This document shows, one piece after another, positions 43,387 to 52,900 of a stretch of 64,000 bases of DNA. Each line of letters opens with the position of its first letter. The first letter of the stretch is position 1. This stretch comes from Gelidibacter salicanalis (GTDB taxonomy: Bacteria > Bacteroidota > Bacteroidia > Flavobacteriales > Flavobacteriaceae): positions 168,571 to 232,570 of the forward strand of contig NZ_VORX01000006.1 of assembly GCF_007997285.1 (NCBI RefSeq), in the 5' to 3' direction. The notes below the pieces were generated by a model. That model saw only the letters and a list, made by a program, of their open reading frames with translations, made no database searches and was not told where the DNA came from. A program made the position numbers and the translations under genes.

Positions 43387-44436
43387 CTATTTTTCCTCAT
43401 TAAAATACACCTTATAGTAATGCATTTTTTTGACATCATCGTAACCGCGTTCTAAATATTCTGCGGAAGCGTCAGGCGCATCAACGTCTAATTTAATTTG
43501 GATGTTGGTATCGAGTTTGATCTCTGTCTTAATCTTTTGTTTTTGCTTTTTTAGGACACTCTCCGAAACGTCAAATTGATTACGGATAATTAAAGAGTGA
43601 TCCGTTTCAAAGCCTTTTTTATAATCGTCAAAAAGATCTTTATAACTATCATCTTCAAACACGTCATCTTTGAAACTTTCAACATTTATGACTTCGTTTT
43701 CCTTGAAAAAATCGATGGTTTTCGCTAAAAATGTACTACGCTCTTGAAGGCCGTACGTAGGCTTTAAAATTTCCTCAGAAAAATCTTTACAGAGTTCAAT
43801 ATAATTTTTGGTGTGTTGGTTATGGTCATCAGGATATTTTACATTTAAAAAATGTTTAATCCAATATTGCGTGTCGTATGAGTTGTTGTCGACACTTAAA
43901 ATGATGTTGCCTTCAGTATCCGAAGTATTTAAAATCAAACAGCCTTTGTCCACTTTTTTGGTGGGAATTCCTTTTTGGGTGATGATGTCATAGCTGTTGT
44001 TCTCCAAATAGGTTTGAAAAAATTCAGCTCGGGTTTCAATTTTGAAAATCCCCACGGCATTCACAAATAAATCTTCATACTGAATGTCATTAAAAAGACA
44101 CACTAAAACATCACCAGTTTTAATTTGTGCGGAATTACTCTGCTCAAACAGATGGGTGACGATGTGCTTTGAAACATCTACGAAATTGCTTTCATCAGCA
44201 AATAATTGAGAAGCATAACTGTTAATCTCGTTAAGGCTGATGTTGGAATGGTGATTAAACCGATAACTCTCTACCAAGCTTCCAAAAGGACGTAGTAAAT
44301 ACGGTAACATTAAATCATAACTAATCTCGTCAAAGTCAAGCTCCTGTTCAGAAAAAGCGTTTTTAGTGCTGTTGAATTTGTTTCCCACCTTATGAAGAAT
44401 GGCTTTAGAAAGGGAGGCTTTAATACGTTTGATCAT
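43387..44436 (-). CDS. Nucleoid-associated protein, NdpA/YejK family
   Basis: A 349-residue protein of the 37-kDa nucleoid-associated family. Landmarks are the N-terminal region with HHSNISLNEINSYASQLF, GDVLVCLFNDIQYEDLF, and CLILNTSDTEGNIILSVD, then the YWIKHFLNVKYPDD stretch. The protein binds the nucleoid in E. coli; its detailed role is not settled. It stands alone, convergent with the lipB pair. Confidence 0.85.
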   Translation of the reverse strand: MIKRIKASLSKAILHKVGNKFNSTKNAFSEQELDFDEISYDLMLPYLLRPFGSLVESYRFNHHSNISLNEINSYASQLFADESNFVDVSKHIVTHLFEQSNSAQIKTGDVLVCLFNDIQYEDLFVNAVGIFKIETRAEFFQTYLENNSYDIITQKGIPTKKVDKGCLILNTSDTEGNIILSVDNNSYDTQYWIKHFLNVKYPDDHNQHTKNYIELCKDFSEEILKPTYGLQERSTFLAKTIDFFKENEVINVESFKDDVFEDDSYKDLFDDYKKGFETDHSLIIRNQFDVSESVLKKQKQKIKTEIKLDTNIQIKLDVDAPDASAEYLERGYDDVKKMHYYKVYFNEEK

Positions 44437-44496
44437 GACGATGCTTATTATGTTTTTGAGGTCTGCAATACTACATAAATTTGATCGAAATCAACG

Positions 44497-44526
44497 AAAA
44501 AACGCCAAAGAAAAATCGATGGCGTT
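44497..44526 (-). terminator. Intrinsic terminator after the OmpA-like gene
   Basis: On the minus strand AACGCCA and TGGCGTT form the stem, with a 12-base loop, followed by TTTTCG. It lies 28 bp downstream of the OmpA-like gene. Confidence 0.75.
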
Positions 44527-44553
44527 TGTAGTTTAAAAGGATGTTTTTTGCAT

Positions 44554-45876
44554 TTAGAGCGTAATAAATTCAACGCGTCTGTTTTGTGCTTTCCCGTCGG
44601 GCGTGGAATTATCTGCGACTGGACTATTGGCGCCTTTTCCGTCCGATTGTAATCTGTTTTCAGGAATGTTATAGAGGTTTATTAAAGCATCTTTAACAGC
44701 TAAAGCGCGTTCTTTAGATAGCTTTAAATTGGCATCACTATTGCCATCGGAATCTGTATGGCCTACAATATTTAGTTTCATATTTTCATCTTGCTGTAAC
44801 ACTTGGGATATTTGTAATATAATACCGAGCGACTGTGGTTTAATTTTGGATGAACCAGAATTGAACAGGATACCATTTGTAGAAATTCTACCATCAGAGA
44901 TGAGTTTTCTTCTTAAGTCCTCACCACCCTCAGCAACTCTAAGGTTGCTTATGAAAATGCGTTCTTTACTATCTTTAGTATATAAAACACTCAATTTTAT
45001 GTGATTTAAAAAGTTGAGTTCTTCAATCATACGAGGGATGTCCAAGTATTTTTTTTCATTGACCCATAGTCGGTATCTGTTTTTTGTAACTGCAATGGAT
45101 ATATGGGGTTGGTTCAATAAATCTTTTCTAATATCCGCCGTTGCATTGCTGGTAATACCACCAGGTTTGCCCTTAAAGAAATTGGTAGAACGGATGCCAT
45201 AGGAATAGTATTGGCATAAGGAAAAAGAGCTTTGAATATAATTAGCGGTGCTTGCAGTGAGTTTGTCAGAATCACTCAAGATTAATTTCAAATAAGCGCT
45301 AGAGCTCGTATCCTTGTCCAAACCTTGGGTGACAACGTCAAACTCTATCGTATAATCTTCAGGCAGGTTTTTAAGATCGGGCACATAGAAAACGTTGTGT
45401 CCTGATTTTAGTTCAAACCAATTGCCTTCCACATTGTTTATTTTCACAACTTCACCGGTACCATTCGTATTCCATTTTGAAGGAAAGTCTCCAACGAAAT
45501 CCTGAGAAAAATCATCATAAAATAAGATTTTGTCACCAGGAACGAAATCAAATTTACTGTACACTTTTAAATCATCGGATACATTTTTTTGTTGGGACGC
45601 TGTTGAAGCGTTAGGTTGTGATGAAGAGTCATCTGAAGTCGGGCCGTGTGTTGGCTTATTGGGTGTGGGTTTTTTAGACGATGTGTCCTTCGGGTCCAAA
45701 ATGGAGTCCATCATTTTTCCCGTCTCTTTCTCTGTTTTTTGTTCCAGTTTTCGTTCTACGGTACGCTCGGCACTTTTTTGTATGCGTTTCCATACTTGCG
45801 CATTGGCCGTAGGGATAAAAATGAAACCTAAAAGCGTAATGCTCAATAAGTATTTAAATGTTAAGGATGTTTTCAT
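44554..45876 (-). CDS. OmpA family outer-membrane/periplasmic protein
   Basis: A 440-residue exported protein. The signal peptide FKYLLSITLLGFIFIPTANAQ is followed by a low-complexity Lys/Thr/Ser-rich stretch (about 55-95), then a laminin/concanavalin-like beta region (FYDDFSQDFVGDFPSKWN near 120). The C-terminal OmpA domain binds peptidoglycan (GHTDSDGNSDANLKLSKERA near 370, NRRVEFITL at the end). The ATG at 45876 is chosen over a TTG two codons upstream. Its role is probably structural anchoring. Confidence 0.88.
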   Translation of the reverse strand: MKTSLTFKYLLSITLLGFIFIPTANAQVWKRIQKSAERTVERKLEQKTEKETGKMMDSILDPKDTSSKKPTPNKPTHGPTSDDSSSQPNASTASQQKNVSDDLKVYSKFDFVPGDKILFYDDFSQDFVGDFPSKWNTNGTGEVVKINNVEGNWFELKSGHNVFYVPDLKNLPEDYTIEFDVVTQGLDKDTSSSAYLKLILSDSDKLTASTANYIQSSFSLCQYYSYGIRSTNFFKGKPGGITSNATADIRKDLLNQPHISIAVTKNRYRLWVNEKKYLDIPRMIEELNFLNHIKLSVLYTKDSKERIFISNLRVAEGGEDLRRKLISDGRISTNGILFNSGSSKIKPQSLGIILQISQVLQQDENMKLNIVGHTDSDGNSDANLKLSKERALAVKDALINLYNIPENRLQSDGKGANSPVADNSTPDGKAQNRRVEFITL

Positions 45877-45981
45877 TATCAATACTGTTTTAGATTAATA
45901 GCAAAGTTTAACATAATCAAAACTTCTGATGAACGGAAACAAACTGTATGAATGGTAGGACTTTATGTACGAATGGCAGGT

Positions 45982-48411
45982 TTAATTGATTTGGTAAATT
46001 ATAATACTGTTTTTATCGCCTATAGTTACAAATTCTGGACGTTTTTCCTTGTCAATATTATCGAGGTCAATGGCGGAATTCCCATAGACGGGGAAATTGT
46101 CAATCGATTTGCCTAAACTGTCAAATAGGTAAACTTTTTTGGTCTGTAAATCAGTTACGGACACGTAAATTTTATCGTTTACATAAAAGATTTTTGGGGG
46201 CGAATAATCGCCGTAATCTAGCTCTATTTTGTTAGTTTTAATGTGCAATACATTTTCAGATAGAGTGACCAACGTTTTACTAGTAGCGTTAATGGCGTGC
46301 TTTTCACCTAAACTCAAATTGACACTCGAAAGTTTTCCGTTTTGATCAATTTGAATAAGATCTCCCTTAACTGTAGTGGTGGTGAATTTGTTGTTGTACA
46401 GATAAATGCCGCTGTCACTAAAATCGATGTTGTTTTTAATGTTGACGCGTGTTTTACCTACACGACTCAAAATTTCAAGTTCTTTGCCCTGTACAAATAC
46501 AATATAATCTTTTTTGCCAATCCTAAAATGTTGCGGTTGGGTGTTGATGGTTTTTTCGGCCTTTTTATAGGTAAAGCCGGAAACGATTTTGCCTTTTTTG
46601 TCGTACATCAATACTGCATTGCCTTGAGTAACCATCAGGCGGTAATCTCTATTATTATCATAATCAAAAACTGAAAGGGGTTGCGTGATCTTATCCTTAA
46701 GTTTTAAAGGAAATCCTCCAACATCCTTGCCGTTTCTATCTAAGACATACACTTCGTTTTGGGTAGCAAATGCCAATTGGAGTTGGCCGTTTTTGAAGAT
46801 GTCCATCTGTTCAACACGACCGAGGATTCTGCTTTTCAATTGCTTTTTCCACTGTACTTTCCCGTCTTTAGAAATCAAGTATACATTATTATTGACATCT
46901 TGCACCACCACTTCCATTTGACTGTTGGTATGATTGTTTACAAATTGCGGATTGGTAAGCAGGTCAGCATCCAGGGTAACACTCATATCTTCATAAACAG
47001 CACTCGATGTCGCTTTCTTTTTGTTCTTTAATGTAATGGCGTGTACGTGGGCAAAATCTGTATCGTAAACAAACTGAATGGCAGAGGTGTTAAAATCATC
47101 TGTATTAATAGTAGGATCAGCCTTAAAATTGGAGTTGACAATAGATTTAAGATGGTTGGAGTTCGCGTACACAAAAAGGGACGATTCATCACTTAAGTGT
47201 TCCATCATATTTTCAAATGCGGCATCAGTAATTAGGGTGGTGCTATTTTGGTAATTGCTCACCACATCCTTAAGAAAATCAATGGAGTCTGAAAACACAA
47301 AATAATCGTCTATTCTGATGTAGTTTGTGGCATTTGCATAAGCTATAAAAGGGTCAAACACTTTTGAAAAAAGTTGGGGTTGGTCGAACTCATAAATTGT
47401 AATATCTCTATAGGTTTCTACGGTGTTCAACACGCCTAAAAAATTGCTCATGTTAGGCGCATCAATACTGTGTAAAAATAGGGCCTGCTGATCATTCTTA
47501 TAGAGCATTCCTGCTTCCAACACGCTTTCAAAAATTGGATTCTCAACAATAGTATCTGCACTTCTAAAGGAGATCAGCTGCTCATTGAATGTTTTATAGG
47601 AATTGAAGGAAAAGCTCAAAAAACCATCCACGTCAGCCGGGGCAATTTTTGGTAATTGATTTTCTTGGGGAACAGTGTTCTTAAAGACGTTAATTAAACT
47701 TTTAAGGGAGTCTTTCGCTGTAGTAATGCCATTAAACTTAAGCTGATCTTGGGTTAATTCAGCATCCAACAGCATATAGTTGCTCAATTGTACAGCATTG
47801 AGGTTGGAATCTGAAAACAAATTTGGTTTAAAAGCTTTGTCTTTGGTGTCGATGATAAAGGCTACTGAGCCGCCATTTCCGGAAGTTTCATACAGGCGTT
47901 TTAATTCAGGATCAGTACTGCTTTTATTAAAGGCTTTTTCAGTGAGCGCACGATTATTGGAGGCGAAAAAAATACTGTCTTTAACTACACTATATATAAT
48001 GGTGTTGTCGATTGTGGTTTTGGTAACCGTATTTCCTTTGTTAGATAAGGTCTCTACAGAATGGTTGGGCACAGAGTCTAAATTAAAAAGATCTTTGTGG
48101 TATTTTGTAATAATGGCCACCTGCAGGCTGTCTGTTTTTACATTCCCCAAAGTCAGCAATACCTCTTCCGAAGGTTTGAGGTGGTCTAAAAATTCCAGTT
48201 TAGAATTTAAATCGATAAGGGCATCGCTTTTGGCGAATTGGCTGAGCAAGCTATTGTTCTTAAAAACATTGATCAGACCTTCTATGGATGTGGTTTTTAC
48301 AATAACTGAGCTATTCTCAGGTATCAGATTTATGAGATTGGAGTGTTCCTTAGAGTCAGTATCACAACTGATCACGAGCATAAACGTAAGTAATAACCAA
48401 ATTGTTCTCAT
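45982..48411 (-). CDS. Large lipoprotein with N-terminal DUF3352-like and C-terminal beta-propeller-like parts
   Basis: An 809-residue lipoprotein, signal LLLTFMLVISC with Cys16 lipidated. The first half (about 20-450) resembles DUF3352-type surface lipoproteins (ENSSVIVKTTSIEGLINVF, KDSIFFASNNRALTEKA). The second half contains repeated four-strand units such as NNVYLISKDGKVQWKKQL and NEVYVLDRNGKDVGGFPL, typical of a PQQ/quinoprotein-like propeller. No enzymatic motif is seen. It sits 26 bp downstream of rnhB and shares its direction. Its function is unknown. Confidence 0.7.
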   Translation of the reverse strand: MRTIWLLLTFMLVISCDTDSKEHSNLINLIPENSSVIVKTTSIEGLINVFKNNSLLSQFAKSDALIDLNSKLEFLDHLKPSEEVLLTLGNVKTDSLQVAIITKYHKDLFNLDSVPNHSVETLSNKGNTVTKTTIDNTIIYSVVKDSIFFASNNRALTEKAFNKSSTDPELKRLYETSGNGGSVAFIIDTKDKAFKPNLFSDSNLNAVQLSNYMLLDAELTQDQLKFNGITTAKDSLKSLINVFKNTVPQENQLPKIAPADVDGFLSFSFNSYKTFNEQLISFRSADTIVENPIFESVLEAGMLYKNDQQALFLHSIDAPNMSNFLGVLNTVETYRDITIYEFDQPQLFSKVFDPFIAYANATNYIRIDDYFVFSDSIDFLKDVVSNYQNSTTLITDAAFENMMEHLSDESSLFVYANSNHLKSIVNSNFKADPTINTDDFNTSAIQFVYDTDFAHVHAITLKNKKKATSSAVYEDMSVTLDADLLTNPQFVNNHTNSQMEVVVQDVNNNVYLISKDGKVQWKKQLKSRILGRVEQMDIFKNGQLQLAFATQNEVYVLDRNGKDVGGFPLKLKDKITQPLSVFDYDNNRDYRLMVTQGNAVLMYDKKGKIVSGFTYKKAEKTINTQPQHFRIGKKDYIVFVQGKELEILSRVGKTRVNIKNNIDFSDSGIYLYNNKFTTTTVKGDLIQIDQNGKLSSVNLSLGEKHAINATSKTLVTLSENVLHIKTNKIELDYGDYSPPKIFYVNDKIYVSVTDLQTKKVYLFDSLGKSIDNFPVYGNSAIDLDNIDKEKRPEFVTIGDKNSIIIYQIN

Positions 48412-48437
48412 AGAGGGTTTCTTGCAAATATAAAAAG

Positions 48438-49040
48438 TTAGAGATCTAATTGAAATTGTTGTGGCACTAATCTAAAGCTTTTGCGATGATATTTGGTAAT
48501 GCCGTACCTTTTGATGGCTTCTCGATGCTCTTTGGTAGGATAGCCTTTATTTTGCTTCCAATTATACATGGGGAATTCTTCATGAATTTGGCACATATAT
48601 TCATCTCTACCTGTTTTGGCTAAAATGGAAGCTGCCGCAATATTCATGTGTTTGCCATCGCCCTTAATGATGGTTTGGTGTGGAATAGAATTAAATGGTT
48701 TGAATCTATTGCCATCTACACTGATAAATGTTGGGATCGTTTTTAAATCTTGAATGGCTTTGTGCATGGCCAAAATAGAAGCGTTAAGAATATTGATACT
48801 ATCAATTTCTTCAGGGTAGACGTGAGCAACCGCGAAAGCGATGGCTTGATCTTCAATAATTGGTTTTAAAAGATCACGTTTCAGCTCGGTAAGCAGCTTA
48901 GAATCATTTAACACCTTGTTTTTAAAACCTTGGGGTAAAATCACGGCAGCGGCGGTTACGGGTCCTGCAAGACAGCCTCGGCCCGCTTCATCAGTGCCAC
49001 ATTCAAAAGGATCTAAAGTATACGAAAGTTGGAGTTTCAA
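48438..49040 (-). CDS. rnhB: Ribonuclease HII
   Basis: Removes RNA from RNA-DNA hybrids and single ribonucleotides from DNA. The catalytic Asp-Glu pair is in [12 protein letters not shown], with further acidic residues in SVDGNRF and the [13 protein letters not shown] block. The start is uncertain: the only candidates are TTG at 49064 and TTG at 49040. The upstream one lies inside a -7 promoter element (TAACTTTG, 49062-49069), so 49040 is chosen, giving 200 residues. It precedes the large lipoprotein gene in the same transcript. Confidence 0.9.
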   Translation of the reverse strand: MKLQLSYTLDPFECGTDEAGRGCLAGPVTAAAVILPQGFKNKVLNDSKLLTELKRDLLKPIIEDQAIAFAVAHVYPEEIDSINILNASILAMHKAIQDLKTIPTFISVDGNRFKPFNSIPHQTIIKGDGKHMNIAAASILAKTGRDEYMCQIHEEFPMYNWKQNKGYPTKEHREAIKRYGITKYHRKSFRLVPQQFQLDL

Positions 49041-49190
49041 AAGCCTTAAAATAGTTTTTGACAAAGTTATAATTTTTTACTTGGGCATTGAGGAAGTAAT
49101 GATTTAAAGCATGCCAATCCAAATATTTCTGAAGCTGACCAAAATTAGGTTGACTGACAATCTGGACTAATACTTAGTCACCAATATTAT

Positions 49191-49225
49191 AAATCTCGGA
49201 ACGTCAATGTTCCGAGATTTTTTTT
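49191..49225 (+). terminator. Strong orphan terminator
   Basis: AAATCTCGGAAC (49191-49202) pairs perfectly with GTTCCGAGATTT (49209-49220) around GTCAAT and is followed by T residues. It is oriented for the + strand, but the only gene upstream in reach (rnhB) is on the minus strand, so a short unannotated transcript may end here. The rest of 49070-49573 shows no gene. Confidence 0.85.
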
Positions 49226-49573
49226 GTTATATCCTTTTTTAATTTCCAATTTTTTAAGATGATGTTAAGGTTAAATCTCAAGTTGTGGGCTCAGATACTT
49301 AAATTTTAAGAAAATAAGTTGATTTTTTAACACATCATAATTTGCCAATTGTAAAAATGCAAGGTATTAGCTAAAAAATTAGCGAAAAATACGGTTATCG
49401 CCAAAATATAAATCGTTTGTTTATTTAGAGGATTGATTCATTTTATTTTTCATAAAATATTAACCATGAGATTTTTTTTAGTGATTTTTTGAGGTCCTTA
49501 ATTCTCAGTCAATTAGCCAATTTTATGAGTAATAGCGGGCGTTTCAAGCTTAACATAATATTAAGTATAAGGC

Positions 49574-49604
49574 TTGCTTAATTTGGTTTTTATTATGATG
49601 TTTG
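49574..49604 (+). promoter_or_regulatory. Predicted promoter of the first SusC gene
   Basis: TTG (49574-49576), 20 bases, then GATGTTTG (49597-49604). The second SusC gene has TTG-N20-GAAGTTTG in the same place (54977-55007). The shared spacing and the GAnGTTTG form of the -7 element support function. Confidence 0.65.
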
Positions 49605-49609
49605 CGCAA

Positions 49610-49643
49610 GACTAACTCAAATAATTGTTTTATGAAATTAAAA
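49610..49643 (+). promoter_or_regulatory. Conserved 34-nt SusC leader and start region
   Basis: It begins GACTAACTCAAATAATTG and ends at the fourth codon. It is identical to 55013-55046 before the second SusC gene. The flanking DNA differs, so this block is kept under selection or was recently copied. Confidence 0.75.
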
Positions 49644-52600
49644 TTAACATGGTTAATGACGCTTTTTATGGCGTTTGTGATGCAAATTTCTCTTGCACAA
49701 GAGAAAAGTGTGTCAGGTGCAGTAACCTCTGCTTCAGATGGGTTGCCATTGCCTGGCGTGAGTGTAATTGTAAAAGGCACGACTCGTGGAGTCCAAACTG
49801 ATTTTGATGGTAACTATACCATTAACGTGAGTTCTGGTGAAACATTAGCGTTCTCTTTTGTAAGTATGAAAAGTACTGAAAAATTAGTAGGTGCTAGTAA
49901 TACAATCAATGTTGCGATGGAAGAAGATGTCGCTGCATTAGATGAAGTAGTAATTGTTGGTTATGGAACCGCAACGAAACAATCCTTTACAGGATCTGCA
50001 ACAACTGTAAGCGCAGAGAACCTCGAGGTAAAATCATTTTCAAACGTTTCTCAAGCATTAGCTGGTGAGGTAGCGGGTGTTAATGTAATTAACACTTCAG
50101 GTCAGCCTGGTACTGCCGCAACAATTCGTATTAGAGGTTTCGGTTCTGTAAATGGTAACAGAGACCCACTTTATGTAGTAGATGGTGTGCCTTATAATGG
50201 TACAGAAAACATTAATGCAATCAATCCTGCTGACATTAAATCGACTACGGTTTTAAAAGATGCAACTGCAACCGCTATTTATGGTGCAAGGGGAGCGAAT
50301 GGTGTTATTTTAATTACTACTAAAACTGGTAGAGCAGGTGAGTCTTCAATTAATGTGGATGTTAAAACTGGCTTTAACGTAAGTTTATTGCCAAGAAACG
50401 AAGTGATTAGAAACCCTGAGCAATATATTGGTTTAGCTTGGGAAGCTAAGTATAATAAAGGTGTTGCTTTAGGAGAAGCTGATCCAGAAGCCTATGCAAA
50501 CAACAGTTTGTTTTCTTCAAGTGGTATCGCCCCTTTTTACAACATGTGGAATGTAGCTGATGGTGGAGAACTTATTGATCCTTCAACTCGTTCAGTAAGA
50601 TCTGGGGTTACAAGAAGATATAATCCTGAAAATTGGGAAGATTACGGTTTCCAAACCTCTTACAGAAAAGAAGCTAACTTAAGCTTTAGTGGTGGTGATG
50701 ACAAAACTAAATATTTCAGCTCATTCGGTTATTTGGATGAAGAAGGATATTTAATCAATTCAGACTACGAACGTTATTCTGCACGTCTTAATGTTTCTCA
50801 CAAACCAAAAGAATGGTTAGAGGCGAGTGCAAACTTAGGTTACGCGCTTTCAGAAACAAACAACAATGGTCAATCAGAAGATTCAGGAAGTGTATTCTGG
50901 TTTGTAGACAACTTACCAAGCATCTACCCACTTTATTTAAGAGATGCTAACGGTCAAACAATTGCTGATGATAAATTTGGCGGCAATGTATATGATTACG
51001 GTAGCAACGGTAGAGGCTTTGGTGCTTTAACGAATGCAATTGCTGATGCAAATTATGACAGAAGTCGTGCTAAAAGACATGAATTGAACGGTAATTTCTC
51101 TTTTGATGTGAAATTCACTAAAAACCTTACGTTTGAAACAAGATTTGGTTTCCAATATTATAACGATAAGTACTTTAGTTTAAACAATCCTTTCTACGGT
51201 TCGGCTGTTGGACAAGGTGGTTCGATCTACAGAAGAGATACGGAATATTTTGCTAAAAACTTTTTACAGTTGTTACGTTATAAGAACAGCTGGGGAGATC
51301 ACTCCCTTGAAGTGTTAGCAGCTCATGAAGCAAACGACTGGACACAAAGACGTAACACTGCAAGTATGCATGGTGCTGTAAGTCCTTATGTTGATGACTT
51401 AAACAACTTTATCATTGTATCTTCTCCTCCAACATCTTGGACAAGAGAAGCGATTCTTGAAAGTTATTTTGGACAGATCAATTATGATTTTGATCAAAAG
51501 TACTATTTGACAGGGTCTATCAGACGTGATGGTTCTTCAAGATTTCTTCCAGGCAACAAATGGGGTACATTCGGATCAGTAGGTGCTGCTTGGGTATTAT
51601 CAAATGAAAACTTCTTACAAGGATCATCATTTGTTAATTTCTTAAAATTAAAAGCAAGTTACGGTCTTGTAGGAGAACAAGCGGGTGTTGGACTATATCC
51701 AGGGATCAACAGTTATAACGTTGGAAACCTTAATGATGGTTTTGCACTTTCAAATAGAGATTACGGGAACCCTAACTTAACTTGGGAAACATCTACTCAG
51801 TTCCAAACTGGTGTTGAGTTTACTTTAGGTAGAAATGGTTTCTTAGAAGGTTCTGTAGATTACTATAGAAAATTAACTAAAGATTTATTATTTGACAGAC
51901 GTAATAACCCATCATCTGGAATTGCGGTAACAACCGTTAATGATGGTGAATTAATGAACAGCGGTATTGAGTTCAACTTATCGGCTCATGTCGTGAAAAC
52001 AAATGATTTCACTCTAGACGTATCTGTAAACGGTGAGGTTTTAAACAACGAAATCAAAACGATGCCAATTGATCCATCAACTGGATTGCCAAAGTATATT
52101 GATACAGCTGCAAGTAGTTTTGCATATGCAAACGGACACTCTATTTTCGATTTCTACATGAGAGAATGGGCTGGTGTTGATCCTGCAGATGGTAGAGCAA
52201 TGTGGTACCGTTATTTTGACGACGCAAACAGCAACGGTCAATTTGATGCTGGTGAAGGTTTTGATACAGCAGATAATGGATCTGGCTCTATGATTGAGTA
52301 TTTAGACAAAAATCCAAATGCTAATGTTCAGAAAGAAACTACTAAAACCTATGCTAATGCAACGACAAAGTATGTAGGTAAATCTGCAATTCCTAAAGTA
52401 AGAGGAGCATTCAGAATAGCTGCAACTTACAAGAATTTTGACATCAGTTCACAATTCCTATACAGCATTGGTGGTTATGCGTATGATTCAGCTTATGCTA
52501 ACTTGATGCAAAACGCGCAAGCTGGTGCTAATAACTGGCATGTTGATATCTTAGACAGATGGCAACAACCAGGTGATGTTACAAACGTACCTAGATTGTC

Positions 52601-52886
52601 TGATAACTATGCAACTGATAACCGTTTCTCATCACTTTCTACACGTTTTTTAACTAAGTCTGATTATCTTTCTTTAAACAATATTAAATTAGGATATACC
52701 TTAAAATCAGATGCAATTGCAGCGGCTGGAATTGATAATTTAAATATCTGGGTATCGGGTGACAACTTGTTCTTGTTCAGTGAAAGAGACGGTTTCAACC
52801 CTTCAACGTCTGAATCAGGTGTTTCAAACCAATACAGATACACGCCATTAACTTCATTCACAATGGGTGTAAGAGTTAAATTTTAA
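49632..52886 (+). CDS. SusC/RagA family TonB-dependent outer-membrane transporter 1
   Basis: A 1084-residue outer-membrane receptor that imports a glycan or peptide with its SusD partner. After a signal peptide ending in SLAQ come a carboxypeptidase-D-regulatory-like domain (about 25-110; GTTRGVQTDFDGNYTINV), a plug with DEVVIVGYGTATKQ and YGARGANGVILITTK, and a 22-strand barrel ending RVKF. The ATG at 49632 gives the standard signal peptide. No sigma/anti-sigma pair or glycoside hydrolase is adjacent, so the substrate is unknown. Confidence 0.95.
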   Translation: MKLKLTWLMTLFMAFVMQISLAQEKSVSGAVTSASDGLPLPGVSVIVKGTTRGVQTDFDGNYTINVSSGETLAFSFVSMKSTEKLVGASNTINVAMEEDVAALDEVVIVGYGTATKQSFTGSATTVSAENLEVKSFSNVSQALAGEVAGVNVINTSGQPGTAATIRIRGFGSVNGNRDPLYVVDGVPYNGTENINAINPADIKSTTVLKDATATAIYGARGANGVILITTKTGRAGESSINVDVKTGFNVSLLPRNEVIRNPEQYIGLAWEAKYNKGVALGEADPEAYANNSLFSSSGIAPFYNMWNVADGGELIDPSTRSVRSGVTRRYNPENWEDYGFQTSYRKEANLSFSGGDDKTKYFSSFGYLDEEGYLINSDYERYSARLNVSHKPKEWLEASANLGYALSETNNNGQSEDSGSVFWFVDNLPSIYPLYLRDANGQTIADDKFGGNVYDYGSNGRGFGALTNAIADANYDRSRAKRHELNGNFSFDVKFTKNLTFETRFGFQYYNDKYFSLNNPFYGSAVGQGGSIYRRDTEYFAKNFLQLLRYKNSWGDHSLEVLAAHEANDWTQRRNTASMHGAVSPYVDDLNNFIIVSSPPTSWTREAILESYFGQINYDFDQKYYLTGSIRRDGSSRFLPGNKWGTFGSVGAAWVLSNENFLQGSSFVNFLKLKASYGLVGEQAGVGLYPGINSYNVGNLNDGFALSNRDYGNPNLTWETSTQFQTGVEFTLGRNGFLEGSVDYYRKLTKDLLFDRRNNPSSGIAVTTVNDGELMNSGIEFNLSAHVVKTNDFTLDVSVNGEVLNNEIKTMPIDPSTGLPKYIDTAASSFAYANGHSIFDFYMREWAGVDPADGRAMWYRYFDDANSNGQFDAGEGFDTADNGSGSMIEYLDKNPNANVQKETTKTYANATTKYVGKSAIPKVRGAFRIAATYKNFDISSQFLYSIGGYAYDSAYANLMQNAQAGANNWHVDILDRWQQPGDVTNVPRLSDNYATDNRFSSLSTRFLTKSDYLSLNNIKLGYTLKSDAIAAAGIDNLNIWVSGDNLFLFSERDGFNPSTSESGVSNQYRYTPLTSFTMGVRVKF

Positions 52887-52900
52887 TAATAATTATATAT

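Noticed and set aside
49150..49182. A tRNA-like end (TAGTCACCA) after a short inverted repeat
   Set aside because: No cloverleaf arms or T-loop sequence could be placed; only the last bases resemble a tRNA 3' end.
49600..49631. An upstream TTG that would extend the first SusC protein by ten residues (same for the second SusC)
   Set aside because: It overlaps the -7 element and would spoil the signal peptide; the ATG at 49632 fits the family.
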